Assembly: GCA_964036195.1 (NCBI GenBank)
Contig: OZ038457.1
Location: 20,425,147 to 20,489,146, forward strand
Source: Sphaerolaimus hirsutus
Taxonomy: Eukaryota > Nematoda > Chromadorea > Monhysterida > Sphaerolaimidae
Direction: 5' to 3'
Length of the DNA: 64,000 nt
Shown here: piece after piece, positions 10,410 to 24,200 of the stretch
How positions within the stretch are numbered: position 1 is the first letter of the stretch
Layout of the letters: each line of letters begins with the position of its first letter
Program-made: the position numbers and the translations under genes
The notes under the pieces: model-generated
Seen by the model: the letters and a program-made list of their open reading frames with translations, nothing else
Told to the model about the DNA's origin: nothing
Databases searched by the model: none

Positions 10410-13400
10410 TTAATAATAAATATAATCTCCATGTGTGTTCCGCTTCCGGCGTTCCCGCTTTGGCCGCTCAGAATGGGTCTGTAAAGTGGACAATTAAATT
10501 ATTACGTAAATTACATTAAATCTCATAGATTACCCACTAAAAATAACACAAATTTCAAAAACTACCATCCAGACACATCCAAATTACTTCCGCTGGGCGA
10601 CCGTTACGCCCTATCGATGCAACAAAGCAGGGCGGTATCCAGGGGGGGGGCGGGGGGGGGGGGGGGGTCTGCAGCCCCCCCTACCGGGGCGAGACCAGAA
10701 AGTGACCGGAAAATGCGAATTTTTCAACTTCAGCGTATAAAATTTTGCGCGCAAGCGCGCATTCTTCACCAGACATTAAGGTATTATCATCAGATTTGCT
10801 CCATGTGGCCGCAAATCATTGTAAATACTAGGGTTGGCCGATGTTTTTTTTAAACGTTTTTTATTAAAAAAAACGTTTTTTAAAAAAAAACAACATGACG
10901 TCCGAAATGTTTTTTTTAAAAAAACATCGACCGAAATTTTTAGTACTAAGCACTAGGTATCTTGCAAAATTTTAATAAGCCATCATATGTTGCTGTAGTA
11001 TATAATATTGAGGTAATGTGCTTCCATGTACCTCCACAGTGTGTAACTTCACTCCCAAAGTAACAACCTCGTTTTATAACCTTGTTTGATCACTATTCCG
11101 TGCCAAACTTTACCTGAAGTCACGAACATTTGACTATAAGGCAATATACGAACGATATGTTGACGAAAAATGGAAATTTTTGACACAAATCACCACTTAT
11201 AATGCTATCCCATGGCTCCACAGACATTATATGGTCATATATAACATCACAGAGTATTGCCACTGTCTGATATACCTATATATGTTGACACAAGGTCATA
11301 TCTGGGAGCTTTAAAAAACAACGTTTTTTATAATAAAAAAACGTTTTTTATTAAAAAAAACGTTGTTTTTTTTAAAAACATCGAGTAAAAAAAAACGTTT
11401 TTTTTCAACCCTAGTAAATACACTCAATGTTGCGCTTTTTGCTGTTTGTATGTATATTTACATACATATACAGCGTGCCATGGCGCTGATACCAACGCCA
11501 ATGGCGCTATGGCGTGGCGCCTACTCATGGCGCCAGCGGCATGGCCCCATTCCGCCACAATTTAGCTCAAATTTTAGGGGGCCCCCCCTCGCCGGCCTCC
11601 GTAAACAAGCAGCCCCCCGCTCAAAAATCCTGGATACGTCCCTGCAACAAAGAGAAACCAAAAAAATAACGAAACCGACATGATGATGGGACGACCTTCT
11701 TTTAGGCGGACTTGATCGAGTACGACTTTTACTGCGTTTTCTTTTCTTTCTGCCGACGCCTGCAGATCGGTGGGTAGACGCAGCTGAACCGACCTTATGT
11801 TCGACAGCCACTTTCGGAGCTGTTGATGTCGTATTTTTATCAACAAAAGTCATAAATATTGCGCGCAAATTTAGGGGGGGCGTAAAGGTACCGACAGAAT
11901 CCACCGGAAGTTGGTAAATCGGCTGGCAGGTAGTTAACGGTACGGTAAATCAGGAAACAGACGCTATAACGACCACCAGTTACCGTCAAAAACGGTGCGG
12001 TGCGGCAAATTTCCCCACCCCTTCCAAATGAAAGGACTCACTTAAAACAGGTGCAGAAGCACTCTGCACAGCTCCATCATCATCGTCACTATCTGACACC
12101 GGCACTAAATCAGATTTTGATTCTTGCGCAGCGACGCCGCCACTAGAAACTGCGGCTTCAGGTGTCACTGGGTCATTTGATGTGCCAGCTACACTGTCAG
12201 GGTTTTCTTGGCACTGTGCCAGCGGTGAATTGACTGGATCGGGTTCACAATCAACTGGTTTGGGTACTCGTTCTGAATCCAGTGGTGCGCTGGAGTTATC
12301 GACATCCGCCGAGGGAGGCTGAATTGTTGTTACGAGAGATGTCTGAGAAATCGTAGTGATTGAGTAAAATGACCCACCTCAGTAACTGGGCTCGGTACAT
12401 CTTCAATCTGTTCATCCTGTTTTGATTCGGCGACAGCTATATCATGTGCGGCAGGGATCTCATCGACGCTGGACGAATCGATTACATCGGGCGAAGCGGG
12501 CTGGAATAGGCCCCGGCATGAGTGAGTTGAGAACAACGCAAAGACAAGTTATAAGTAGTGATGAAAAAGCGCCATGACACTGGCGCCTGGCGCTAGCGCC
12601 AACAGAAAAGACGACATGACGCTTGGCACCAGTTCGCCCTGGCGCTGGGATTCGGAAAAGCGCCATGGCGCAAAAGTCCCGGCGCTTTTTTTCATCACTA
12701 GCTATAAGTACAGTACGACAAAACCCACATCATAAAGTGACTCGGCACTTTCGTCGCGCTCCATAATTTCCGGCTGGCACACATCAATGGACTTTTTACC
12801 TTCTTCAGAAGATTCCTTAACACCACTACAAGAAACCTCTTTCGGCTCAGTGTTAACAGTAGCCAACATTGATTCCGTTGTGGATGGAATGTCAGTTAGG
12901 GGAAAATGGGCACCACTTGTTGATACGGTGCTATTTATGTCAACGGTCGGGTCGGGTGGCACGGGCGTGGAATCGTTGTCGCAGTTTTCAGCGTTGCTAC
13001 CGTAATCGGATGAATTTGAGGATTGGTTAGGATCAGGCGACGCTGGTTCTTCTGTAAAAGAGATTGACGCCAGTTAAATTATATGCCTAATGCGAACGAC
13101 AAAGATTTATCCGATAATTTAATGATATCGACATTCATCAAAATCTATGTCGATGTTTTGACGTATTATTCGGTATTGTTTCAAGTTGTAATGCTGATGT
13201 GAACAAACTTTCAACGATCGACGCCAATAATATAGTCACTTCACCCAGCCCCAAGAAAAAATGATGAGTAGAACCAGAAATAAGCAAATTTAGCACACAA
13301 TAAAAAAAGTTTTACTCACCGCAGACTATAGGTGATGGCACATTATCAATGACGAATGCATTCGAAGGCTGCGCTTTCAATGCATCCGGTACGAACGAAT

Positions 13401-15937
13401 GCCCTTCAGCGTTTTCAATAGAAGCCTCTACAACGGGCCGAGATGGCTCATCAGAAACTTCTTTAGCTGCTTCATAGGTTTCTTTCGCAAATTCATCATG
13501 TGGTGCGAGATCAGGATCGGCGACAGCTTCGCTCTGAAGACATTGAAAAACATTGACTCAAGCCGGGAAACGGCACCGTACGGTAAATTGAAAATTCCGG
13601 TTAACTGTACGGTTCAGTAAATTTTACAATTTCCCGACCCGGTACTTTTCAGCACCCAAATCGCCCACGCACGTGTTTAGGGCTGGCCTCGTCCAGTTCC
13701 ATATCCATGGCCTGTTCGCCCTGCTCAAAGGTGCCATCTACCTGCACCAAACTCTCCACCTCCAGATGTCCACCGGGTTCACATTCGGCGGCGCCATTCT
13801 CATTGTCGACAGTTGTCTGCGATTCAATCGATCTGTCGATTGAGTCGACTTGAGTGGTGTCGCTGGAAAGTGCTACTGGCTGCTGGGCGCTTGATGTATT
13901 TGCGGATGATAGACAGTCGATGTCGCCTGCATTTTTGGATACACGTTAGATTAGGTATAGAATAGGTTGTGAATGGTAGGAAGGATAGTTGCGGCCCACC
14001 ACACTGTAAATTTTTTATCGTTTCAAACACTCCGAATAATTGAAAAGTACACACTAAAAATGTCGAAATTGATTTAAAAAAATTATATATTTTATCCGGA
14101 TGTTCGGAAGTTTTGCAAACTGGATATGATCTATCATCCCGGTCATAGAGAATAGTGAAGCATGCAATCAGAACTTACTTTTCTCTGGCTGTTCTGGTAC
14201 AAATTCCTGCACCAATTCTTGTATTCGACTGGTCAACCCGCTTTCTGACATGGCACGCTGCCAACCATCAGAATCTTGCACGATTTGGTAAAGCGCTGAC
14301 GTGTAGAAACGCTCAGCTGATGGGCTGTGAATAAGGATGGAAAGATAACGTTATTCTTGTACGTTCTTGTGATGTTAATCACTCAAAAATGTAAGTCGAC
14401 ATATTTGTGATGTCACAAGTGTGAAGCCACAGAATGTCATGAGATAACAAAAATTTCAGGATAGACATTTTGAATAGCTGGTCTAGGATGGCTGGAATAG
14501 GTAGATGGCTTCCCGATTTGGGTGCGTAAACCCCCCCCCCCCCATTGAAGACACGTGCATGCCTAAATATCCAACCACCCAGAGGTTCAAATTCTATAAA
14601 TTCAAAGAAAACTAACTCATGCAGAACATTCCTTAACGCTGCTTGTTTCACGTCATTTCGCTTCCAAGCCAGGCCCCTGTCAAATTGGTCCCTGATGAAA
14701 TGGGCCATGTTGCGTTTCAAACGTTCGCTGAGTGCAGTACACGCCGGCTGTTGCAATGCACTGAGAAGTGGGAAATATGTGGATTTGGATACATGGGATG
14801 CAATACTTGAATGTTGTATAGAGTCTTAAAAAAGTGATGTGCCAGTTAATAATCAGTTTCGCAAATCTAAATACAGTATAAATACAGGAACTCACATCTT
14901 TAGTACCAAATAAAACTAAAATCACATCTCGCAACTAGGGTAGGAAAAAATCATTTTTTTAAACGGCTTAATTTTTTTTAATTCAATTTTTTTATAGATT
15001 TTTTTTAAATCGCCCAAAATGGGGTATAGAGAAAAAATATATGTATGTTAAGTGTCAGACAATGTATTGTTATGTCTATTGTGGTCATATTATGACTGGA
15101 GTAATGGAAAAGCATTATAAGCAGTGATTTCTTTCAAAACATCCATTTTACATCGACTTATTACATATATCGCCTTCTGTCGAATGTTCGTGACTTCAAG
15201 TGAAGTTCAGCATGGAATAGTGCTTTAATAAGGTTGTAAGAGAAGGCTAATACATTGACAGTGATGTTACACACTGTAGAAGTATGTGGGAGCACATTGG
15301 TTTGATATTGTATACTACACTAGCATATCACGGCTTATTATTACATGGTAACATAAATAAATGGAATATTTTACACTAAAAATGCCCCAAAACCCATGAA
15401 AACACCACAAATGGTAATATGTACTAGAAATTGCACGCTTGCTTGCAACAAAAATGCAACAAAAAAAATAAAAATTTTGCATTTTGATTTTTAAAAATTA
15501 ATAAGTTTCCACCCTTTGATATTTTACAAAAAAATCCAGATTTTTATTTAAAAAATCAGTTAAAAAAATCCAGTGCCAACCCTACTCGCAACGTGACAAA
15601 TTTTAAACACATATTTCTCAAACTTTATTTGACATATTTTACCTGAAAATTCACTTATCATATGATAGTCCCATAATGTTGTAAGTAATGATGTAAGTTT
15701 ACCCATAAAACCTTCCAAATTAGAATCAAATTACCTATCAACGACAGTCTGCACAGCCTCATCAAAAATGCCATCCTTCTGAATTTGCGCCGATATCTGC
15801 GCGGCGAGATTATCTATCTTGCTTTCCACGCTAACATCTGGAGCATTTTTATCAATTTTGCCGCCATAAGGCCTTTCATGTCTGCCGCTCTGGATTCCAT
15901 GGTGTCGTGATGTGCCGCCGTGCACTTGCTGAAACAT
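10410..15937 (-). CDS. BOD1: BOD1/SHG1-domain-like protein, complete 10-exon model
   Basis: Exons: 15937-15735, 14760-14617, 14324-14179, 13926-13673, 13533-13320, 13051-12729, 12500-12378, 12318-12042, 11819-11680, 10478-10410. All nine junctions are GT-AG and phase-consistent; the sum is 630 residues. The first three exons resemble the SHG1 (COMPASS Shg1/BOD1) fold: IDNLAAQISAQIQKDGIFDE, then PACTALSERLKRNMAHFIRD with NDVKQAALRNVL, then a helix ending RIQELVQEFV. In animals BOD1 proteins act at kinetochores by restraining PP2A, and the larger BOD1L proteins protect replication forks. Exons 4-8 encode an acidic Ser/Pro/Asp-rich disordered region. Exons 9-10 form a basic RS-rich tail (GRKKRKRSKSRTRSSPPKRR, then ERPKRERRKR), a likely nuclear localisation signal. 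Family assignment rests on the N-terminal domain only. Confidence 0.65.
10628..11644. mobile_element. hAT-like element, CAGGGACGTATCCAGG family, host of a nested element
   Basis: Left end CAGGGCGGTATCCAGG and right end CTGGATACGTCCCTG, flanked by the exact 8-bp duplication CAACAAAG (10620-10627 and 11645-11652). It lies in the last intron of the BOD1-like gene. The interior is shared with the copy at 46824-47829 (CAAATCATTGTAAATACACT-type core). A second element is inserted at 10829-11413. Confidence 0.9.
10829..11413. mobile_element. hAT-like MITE nested in another element
   Basis: Ends TAGGGTTGG and CAACCCTA, flanked by an exact 8-bp duplication GTAAATAC (10821-10828 and 11414-11421). The related copy of the host element near 47630 carries an uninterrupted version of this site. 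The interior has AAAAAACGTTTTTT palindromes at both sides. Confidence 0.9.
12556..12700. mobile_element. MITE, TAGTGATG..AAAAGCGCC family
   Basis: Starts TAGTGATGAAAAAGCGCC and ends GGCGCTTTTTTTCATCACTA. Flanks GTTATAAG and GCTATAAG match at 7 of 8 bases. It lies in the intron between BOD1-like exons 6 and 7. Confidence 0.85.
14936..15584. mobile_element. hAT-like MITE in intron 1 of the BOD1-like gene
   Basis: Ends TAGGGTAGG and CCAACCCTA with an exact 8-bp target duplication CTCGCAAC (14928-14935 and 15585-15592). About 650 bp, AT-rich, with no transposase ORF. Confidence 0.88.
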
Positions 15938-18255
15938 TGATAGAAAAGGATGATGACGACGTGACGAAATTGATTAATCACGTGACAATGAAATTGATGA
16001 CGTGATTAATTACGTTTTTACTTCGAGTGGAGTGGATGAATCAAACGGCTCCTATCAAACTTGGCACTCGTTCAAGTTTACGAAACACACCACGAAACAA
16101 GCAAGCTGCATTACAATATCAAACCTTCTGTGAATTTCGTGGATCCAAGCGATGTCCAGGGTGAAAAGAGTTTCTCGGGCCCGGGCGATACATGGGAAAC
16201 GCTTATCGGTTGTTCTCGGTTAACCTTTACATTGGCAATTTCGACAATTTGGCACTTATCCAAAGAGTATAACGGCCAGTTTCACCATGAAAGTCCACGT
16301 TACATGAAACAAAACACTTTTACTTTGCTACCGTTAATAAATTTGTTGCCTTTTAAGGCGGAGCTAAATCGATTACGTCCTGAATTCATCACGAGTTTTA
16401 CAAAAAAGGAAATGTGAATTCGAAATAAAGTTTTAGGCCGCCGGAAGATCACGTTTTTTCATCGCTTGTGAACATTTTCACCGCTCTCCATTTAAAGAAA
16501 GGGTGTGTGCAAAATCCGGATTCTATACATTCTTCGGATGCTTTTGCCGCTCTTGTGACCATCGCAATATTCTGTGCGTATCGCCATTTTAAACCAAGGA
16601 TTTTGCGATTTAATTTGGAATGTTTTGTGCGATTGATAAAACAAGGAATATTCTGTTCTGCGGAATTTTTCGGTATATACATTGAGGAGCTCGTGGTTTT
16701 ATGGGATTGTTTTCAAATTTGGCACTGTGCCATCGAATCAAACCTGCTTACCCGCGAATTACTCCTCATTCAAGTGTTCTTAATGGGAAATGGAATTACA
16801 ACAGCGCGATGAATTATTTTATTGACTACATTACATATTATTGCTTACTAGCATGGTATTATCCAGAAATAAAGGTTTTGCCGCTAAAAAGACAAAACCC
16901 AGGAAAACAACCTCACTGTTAAGATTAATGTGAAAGTGTGCAATTGTGTGCAAAAATATGTAGTTAGTTAGTTATTTGCTACCAAAGCTAATATTTTTTT
17001 ATTTACCTTTTCAAAAATGCCCATTTCATTTTTTAAACACGATTTTTTCATTTAGCAATGATGAAGGTGAAAATTAGATAAAAGTAGCCATTTTGAGTGA
17101 AAATGTGCGAGGTAGATGGATAGCTAAGGGGGTCTGGGATGGATAGACAGCTGGTCGATTTGGGGTTCACCTTGGAAATCACTGGCCATGTATATCTCTA
17201 CAGCACAAAGCTTTAACTTATTTCCCTTTTACTTAAACACAATTTTCCCTATAATATTTCCCATCAATTATATTTTCCCAAAGAAGCAACCCTACCATCA
17301 ATTTGCAACGCCAAATCGACTTTCTTTTTCATATACGACTAGATTTTTGTTGTGGCACACGTGTGTCAGCGTGCGATGGATCTGCAATGTGTGCGCGTTT
17401 GACAGCTGCGTTCCTAGCTATGCTCAGCCTTTTTATTTATTTCTATTTGTGAAGGTCTTCAGTGGCGTGCTGAAGTTCTTCTGGCCGGCCTGCGGTTGAA
17501 TTATTCAAGTTTATTGCTAGAATATTCATTAATTGACCGCTACTGGATTTCGGTATTATATGCATTGAAATTGAATGCTGCAGCATCAGTTTCAGTAAAT
17601 ATAATATTTAGATGTGTGTTTTATTCGTTTAAACCCGGGTCAGATATTTTTTCCCGTGGTCATAACGTTTTATGGTTGCGAAAATGTTCGTGTCATGCGA
17701 TCGTGCCGTGTACACACGTATGATCGTGACTGCGGTTGACAAACGTTTTTCAAAAATAACGGCAATTTTTTTTATTGATGAACTGATACCTATTCAAATA
17801 TTTTGCACCTAGGTGTTCAGTTTCACACTTACTATGTTTCAATTTCAACGCCTAGTGTTTTCACTAATGGCTGTTGTCACGCGATTGTTGCATAAAATTG
17901 AAATCCGTATAGTTAAAGCATCCCTTTCAAAAGTTCGGAAAATTTGATTACAAATTTTTTTTGGCCTTTTTGATTTTTTGTCTGTGTTGCGTTTACCTCA
18001 TTTAGATGTTAAAAGATTTCATAATGTGTCGTTATAATTTTTTGCCATCCCCGACCTTGACTACACGCGCAAAATTTTACATAAGTACACCCGCATTATT
18101 TATGCATGGAACCGCTGTCGCATTGCATTGTTTTTCATGTAACACGTTTTCAAAAAAACTCGGCCGCAAAGTGTTCCGTTTTTGCAGACGATTTTATTGA
18201 TCTAATCAAAATAATCCAAACAGTCATTCCTGTTTATCAAGTTGGAATTTTGAAA
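15938..18255. other. Divergent intergenic region with unassigned plus-strand ORFs
   Basis: This separates the start of the BOD1-like gene (-) from the start of atlastin (+). Two overlapping-length plus-strand ORFs, about 16061-16417 and 16468-16812 (118 and 114 codons), read like low-quality protein (for example FAALVTIAIFCAYRHF) and sit in different frames. I see no known domain and no clear splice joining them. They could be a decayed gene or chance ORFs. The stretch lacks the MITE families seen elsewhere, apart from GATAGATAG-type sequence near 17110-17165. Confidence 0.4.
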
Positions 18256-21200
18256 ATGTCCGACGACGAGAATGGACGGCCGCCGGAAGATCCTGAAAGC
18301 TCGTCGCAGAAATCCAACCATATTGTGCCTGATGGACCGGTGCAGGTGAAATTTACCGTAAAATATTTACCGATTTTACTCTAATAATTACCCTCGTTTG
18401 ATTAATTCCCCCTGTTAAATGAGTGAGGAAACAACAAATCCCCCTTGAATAGCCCCCCCCCCCTCCCCGCTGATGCCGCCGAATTTTTTGAACTTTCGGC
18501 ATATGATAAATTTGTTGGGTACAAATTGCACCAAAATTGGTTGTTATTTTGTTACTTAAAAATATGTTGATAAAGCGCATGCTTGGAAATATTGACGAAA
18601 TAATAATGCACCATTTAATAGTTCCGCCCTCGAAAACGAAAAAAATAGCTCCGCAGGGGAATTATTTGAGTAAGTGGTATGTTTTCAAGTTATTGGTAGG
18701 TTTGGTGAAACTCTGCTGGTGTCTCTTGCCAATCCACTACATTTCAAATGAACCGCACGTGCGAAATGCAAATTTACATTTATGCAAATTGCAAAACAAT
18801 GTAAATTTGTAAAATGTCAGTTCTGATGTGAAGCGGCGTTTTTTGCCTGTGTGTGAGGAACGTGCATAATTTGCATTATGCATTTCAATCCTTTGTTGCG
18901 TATAAAATACTTTTGGCTCATGTCTGAGTTGGCCTACGTTTTGAGCAAACAACAATGGGGGGTGTAAAATAGCCTGTTTTATACTAATTCGAAATGACGT
19001 GGGAATAATATCTAGATAGAGCCAAAGCTCATCCCAGTGCTATATTTACGATTACTTCTAAAGTATTTTGAATATATGCGTTAAAATTTGCCCGTTTTGA
19101 ATTCACCATGGCGCTGGCGCCAATGAGAAAAAGCTATTTGACTTTGTGGTTGGCGCCAAACCTATGAAAACGCCGTAGCCATAGCTATATTCTGACGGCG
19201 TCACTACAAAAGCGCCTGACGTCTGATGTCGTTTTTTCGTGGCGCCATGGTGTAAATCACTATTCATTGCTAAGTTCGAGCGTGTAAAATGTGTCAACTG
19301 CATTCGAGTGAAAACTCAGCGCTTTGTAACAAAATAAATAAAAAAAACTGATGACGTCATTGCAATGTTTCGTCTGCCAGAGCGCCGGCTGTGCCGTGAA
19401 CTCAGCATAATGGGGATTTCTGAGGGATCTCGACGGATGTAACGCGACGAAAATTGTTGCGTTATTGTATTTACCTGTGCAACTTAAAAGATAAATAAAT
19501 GTGATAAGCAGGGAGGAACTAATTGGCGCACCGCACACTGAAATTTTGAGTTCAGCGTTCGAACGTTTTTGCACGCCGAACTACAAACGCTGAAATCAAA
19601 ATCTAAAGGACACACGGTTTTTGAAGCGTAAAAATTCGGATTTGTAATTCTTCGCGTAATTTACATTCGAACCAAAACTTTTACGCTTCAAAAACGCTGT
19701 GTTCTTTAGATTTTGATTTCAGCGTTTGTAGTTCAGCGTGCGAAAACGTTCGAACGCTGAACGCAAAATTTCAGTGTGTGGTGCGCCATAGGGTTCAAAC
19801 GGGATTGGCTTTTCGGGATCGGGATCCGGATTTGTTGTTTGAGATTTCGGGATTGGGATTGGGGTCTTGGGATAGAGATTTTGGCCAATGTTTTGGCATC
19901 CACAGTTGTTCATAAAGGTCTAAAAACACTGTTGGATGCCAGAAACGTGGCATAAAATGAACGCTGGGGGTTTGCGTTCACATTTTTGCATGCAAAAATG
20001 TCGTTTTTTCACTTTTGATAATTTCCACTAATTTTTCCGGGATCGGGATCCCGGACTTTTGAGTTTCTCGGGATCGGGATCGGGATTTGAAAAGTTTCGG
20101 GATCGGGATCGGGACTGCTAAATCCCGGAATTTCACGGGATCCGGGATCGGGATCCAGTTTGAACCCTAGGAACTTACCCAAGTACTGAAAATTACAGTC
20201 GCTGCTTTAAAAAAAATCGTTTGTGCTTATGCTTTTTCCATTGTTTTTTTCTCAAAAAAAAAACGCCAGCCATCCATACCCCGTAGGGTGGCAGACGGTA
20301 AGACCTTGCGGTAAACCGTACGGTACGGTAAATTTTCTATTTTTCTTTGAACGGTACGGTACGGTAAATCTTCAATTTTGCGGTAAACGGTATGTTACGG
20401 TAAATCTGAAAAGTGCGGTGCGCGGTACGGTACGGTAAATTTCCGATTGTCAGAAATGTATCAATGCCGGACTACAGGCAACTGTTACTTGATAAATTGA
20501 CACCTAAATCAATTACACAATTTGATAAATGGATGACATAAAATTACATTACCCACACTGTAGGGGCTCAATATTTATATAGGCTTATTCAGGTGTAGAA
20601 GGAAGAAAAGGGAGAACAAATTGCTAAAAGTGGGTGAAAAATTGCTAAAGGTAGGTTAAATTCACACCTTAAGAGCATGTTGAAGAACATGGCTTGATTT
20701 GATAAACACAATATACTAATGTAAACCATGGCTTATAGCAACATTGCATGCAGAAATGGGAGGGCTTCATATCAGGAAAACTGTTTTGAAATTTGCGCGC
20801 TTGCGCGCGAAAAATTTCAGAACACTACATAAATTGTCATCAATAAATTTGCATGTTTAAGGTCAATCTGAATAAAATTTACCGCATTTTCTGCGGTAAA
20901 TGAGTGCGGTACGAGGTACGGTACGGTAAATTTTGGAAAATGCGGTACGCTGTACGGTACAGTAAATTTCTAAAAGTGCGGTAAACGGTACGGTAAATTT
21001 CCCAAAAATGCGGTACGGTACGGTATTGTAAATTCTGCCACCCTACGATACCCCCATACTAAACACACACTATCAAACCCCTCCCCTTCTGCAGATAATC
21101 GAAACGATCGAGTACGAGCACGTGTTCAACTTGGACTCGGACGCGCTGCGCGCCATCCTGCTCGAGTCCGGCGTGGCCGACTTGCCCGTGGCCATCGTCA

Positions 21201-24200
21201 GCGTGGCTGGCGCGTTCAGAAAGGGAAAAAGCTTTCTGTTGAACTTCTTCCTTAGATATCTACTTCATTTGGTTAGCGAATTTGGGTCAGGATATGTTTG
21301 GTTGTTGCTCACATGTCTGTTTTGTGTGAAGTGTCTATCTTTGACACGTTTTTGAACATTGCATGGCGACCGATGGAAAGTGGATATATTCTTTCATTCA
21401 TTGTAAACTGAATTCAGAAAGGCTATGTATTTCTGGGTACACGTTTTCATCAAATGTACAATTTTTAGAATTCCGCATTCCCTGTATACAAGTGACAGCA
21501 GGTGCAATGTGAATTGCCATGTTTTGTAAAATATCTATTAAAATTAAAAAAGAAAAGATTTTGTGGCGTATTGTCGTCAGTGGTATTCTAGATTTTCAAA
21601 TTTTTGAGGTGAAAATCTAAAAAACGGTATGAAAAATAGTGATTCTGAGCGAAAATCGTTTCTCGAAAAATATCGCTCCAGATAGGTAGATAGCTGGCCG
21701 ATTGGGGGGAGGGGGGGGGTAGGGGATAGTAGCCCAAAATTTTGCCCCCGGAATAAATAGATAGCTGAGCGGCCTCCGGGATAGATAGCTATCTGGCCGG
21801 TCTGGGGGAAGGGGGGGGGGTTCCCCCAAGCCCCTATTCATACCCCTGATTGCCGTATGCATGACATTTGACGTTTCACGCGTTACATGCTGGCATGTGC
21901 TTCACTTTACATGTTTACGGCTGGCACCATGGTAGATGAAAAAACTTTACGCGACCAAGCGCCACCCCCAACACACCGCCACCCTACCTAAATCACACGC
22001 AGGAGGGCTCTAGACGTAAAACGCGTCTACCCAACGGCGGCACCAAGTTGGATCCACCCGCGGCGGCGGGCGGCAGTCCGAACGACGACTGGCTGGGCGC
22101 GAGCGACACCAAACTGGACGGGTTCTCGTGGCGCGGCGGCTGCGAGAGGGAGACCAATGGCATTCTGCTGTGGCACAGACCTTTTGTGCTCACCAGACCC
22201 GATGGCACTGAGGTGTGTGTGTGTGTGTGTGTGGCTTGCGATCGGGGGTTGTTTTTTTTTTTGGGGGGGGGGGTGGATTTTTGAGGTGGCTGATTGTTAG
22301 AAGAATTTTGGAGCAAAGACATTTTTGTAATGTCAAATGTGGTATAAGCCTAGGTGCCCAGATCAGCATCAAAGTCGTGTATACGCACTATGTAACATTT
22401 GCCACGCACTTTACGTAAAAAAGCGCCAGTACACCAGCAGTGATTTGAAGAAGCTGTGGTGCTTAACAGCATCATTTGAATTGCTACATCCTGAACACGT
22501 ATTTACACATCGCTGGTAAAATTCGCTTTTAATGTCTTAATGGCTTTAAAATAACGTGCCTTTCATCCGAAATAACATTCATTTTTATTTTTTGCAGGTT
22601 GCTGTTTTGCTGATGGACACTCAGGGAGCTTTTGACAGCCAGTCCACCGTAAAAGATTGCGCTACCGTTTTTGCCTTGTCTACTATGATCAGCTCATTTC
22701 AGGTGAGCACTTGCATGCATGCATGATATTTAGCTAATCTTGTTAGTGTTTATTTAACGTGAGTAAATGTGTGAGTGAAAGTGTGCTTATATATTTTGCG
22801 AATATGTAAATTTATGCAGCCACGGCGTGGTGTCGATATACAGAGTGTGTAAAACACTAAAAAAACGTTTACAACGCCCGCAGATATTTTCACGTCGATG
22901 CGCGTTTTTAGGCCACGCCACGTTGTGTTATCACCATGTTCATATTTACTTTCTGGTAGAGGCAACGATTGCGTTTAATTTCCCAAAGGCACAATCGACA
23001 TAAGCATTGTCATGTCAAGCGGGATGACAAGAGGTGTGTAAAGCAGAAATTCACATGGATATTTTATTGGGTTTCACAGCTGTGTGAGTGTGCCTCACAT
23101 CGCGATTATGTACACCCACGCGAAGTGTCAAAATATCTGCGTTCACTATTGTTGAATATTGTCCCAATGCATACAATATAGTGCCCACGGGGCTATATTT
23201 GTATACCACAGTTAAGGAAAATTATGGGCGAAATCATCGAATATTTATAAATACAAGACTCAACTGTATCATTTCCGGTACACTATCCTTATCCACTCAA
23301 CATCACACACTTTCAATTTTTCACTCGCTTCACGCCCATCTTTTCATTTTTCTCCGTGTAGTAAACCCTTTCGCTCTCTTCGATGAGGTGCGTCTCGTTC
23401 AGCTCGTAGCAGCCGACCACGAGACGAGATTTGGATACGATCATGGTGCCGAATTCGGTGCGGATGTCGTAGGCGGTGCCCGCGCTCGACGGGTGGATCG
23501 ATTTTAGACTGCGGGCGTTTGAATTCTATGGTTTTCTACACTATTTGACAATTGAAAATTCCAATGCTGATGAATCTGTTTTAAACACATTTGAGTTAGC
23601 CGGAATTAGTCATTGAACTGCTGTTGAGTCCTTTAAATACTGTTGACGATGACGGTGATTCAAAATCATCCAATATGGTGAAATTTGTTCCACACATATT
23701 ACCAGTTTTGGAAATTTCGTCTGTCAACTGGTCACTTCTGCATAGCCACTATTCGCTTAAAATCTCGCTAAGCAAAATTCTCATTTCCAGTTGACTAGCC
23801 TGACGAGTTTGCAGTCATTTTTGCCTTTCTTCGCCAGTAGGCAGATATCTTTGGCATGTCCTTTGAGATCTTCCACGGTCCTTGTCTGGATATTCATGTC
23901 TTTGCAGCCCCGCTTCCATTGCTCGCAGGGTACGGTAAACAGTTGGTGCTGACCGGTCATCATTACCTGTTTTTGTAGTTTTATGTGAGTAGAAGTTAGT
24001 GATGTAAAAGCGCCATGACACTGGCGCCTGTCGCTATCTTGCTGTGGCGCCATTGGCGAATGGCGCCACGCCCATGAAAAGCGCCATGGCGCTTTTGGCG
24101 CTATTTTTGCCTGGTGCCAGGAAGAAAATGCCTGGCGCTTGCGCAAGCGCCATGGCGTTTGGCGCTGAGGGTCGAAAAAGCCCAAAGTTCTGGCGCTTTT

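Noticed and set aside
22213-22230. (GT)n microsatellite as a regulatory repeat
   Set aside because: It is simply the start of atlastin intron 3 and includes the donor; nothing indicates regulation.
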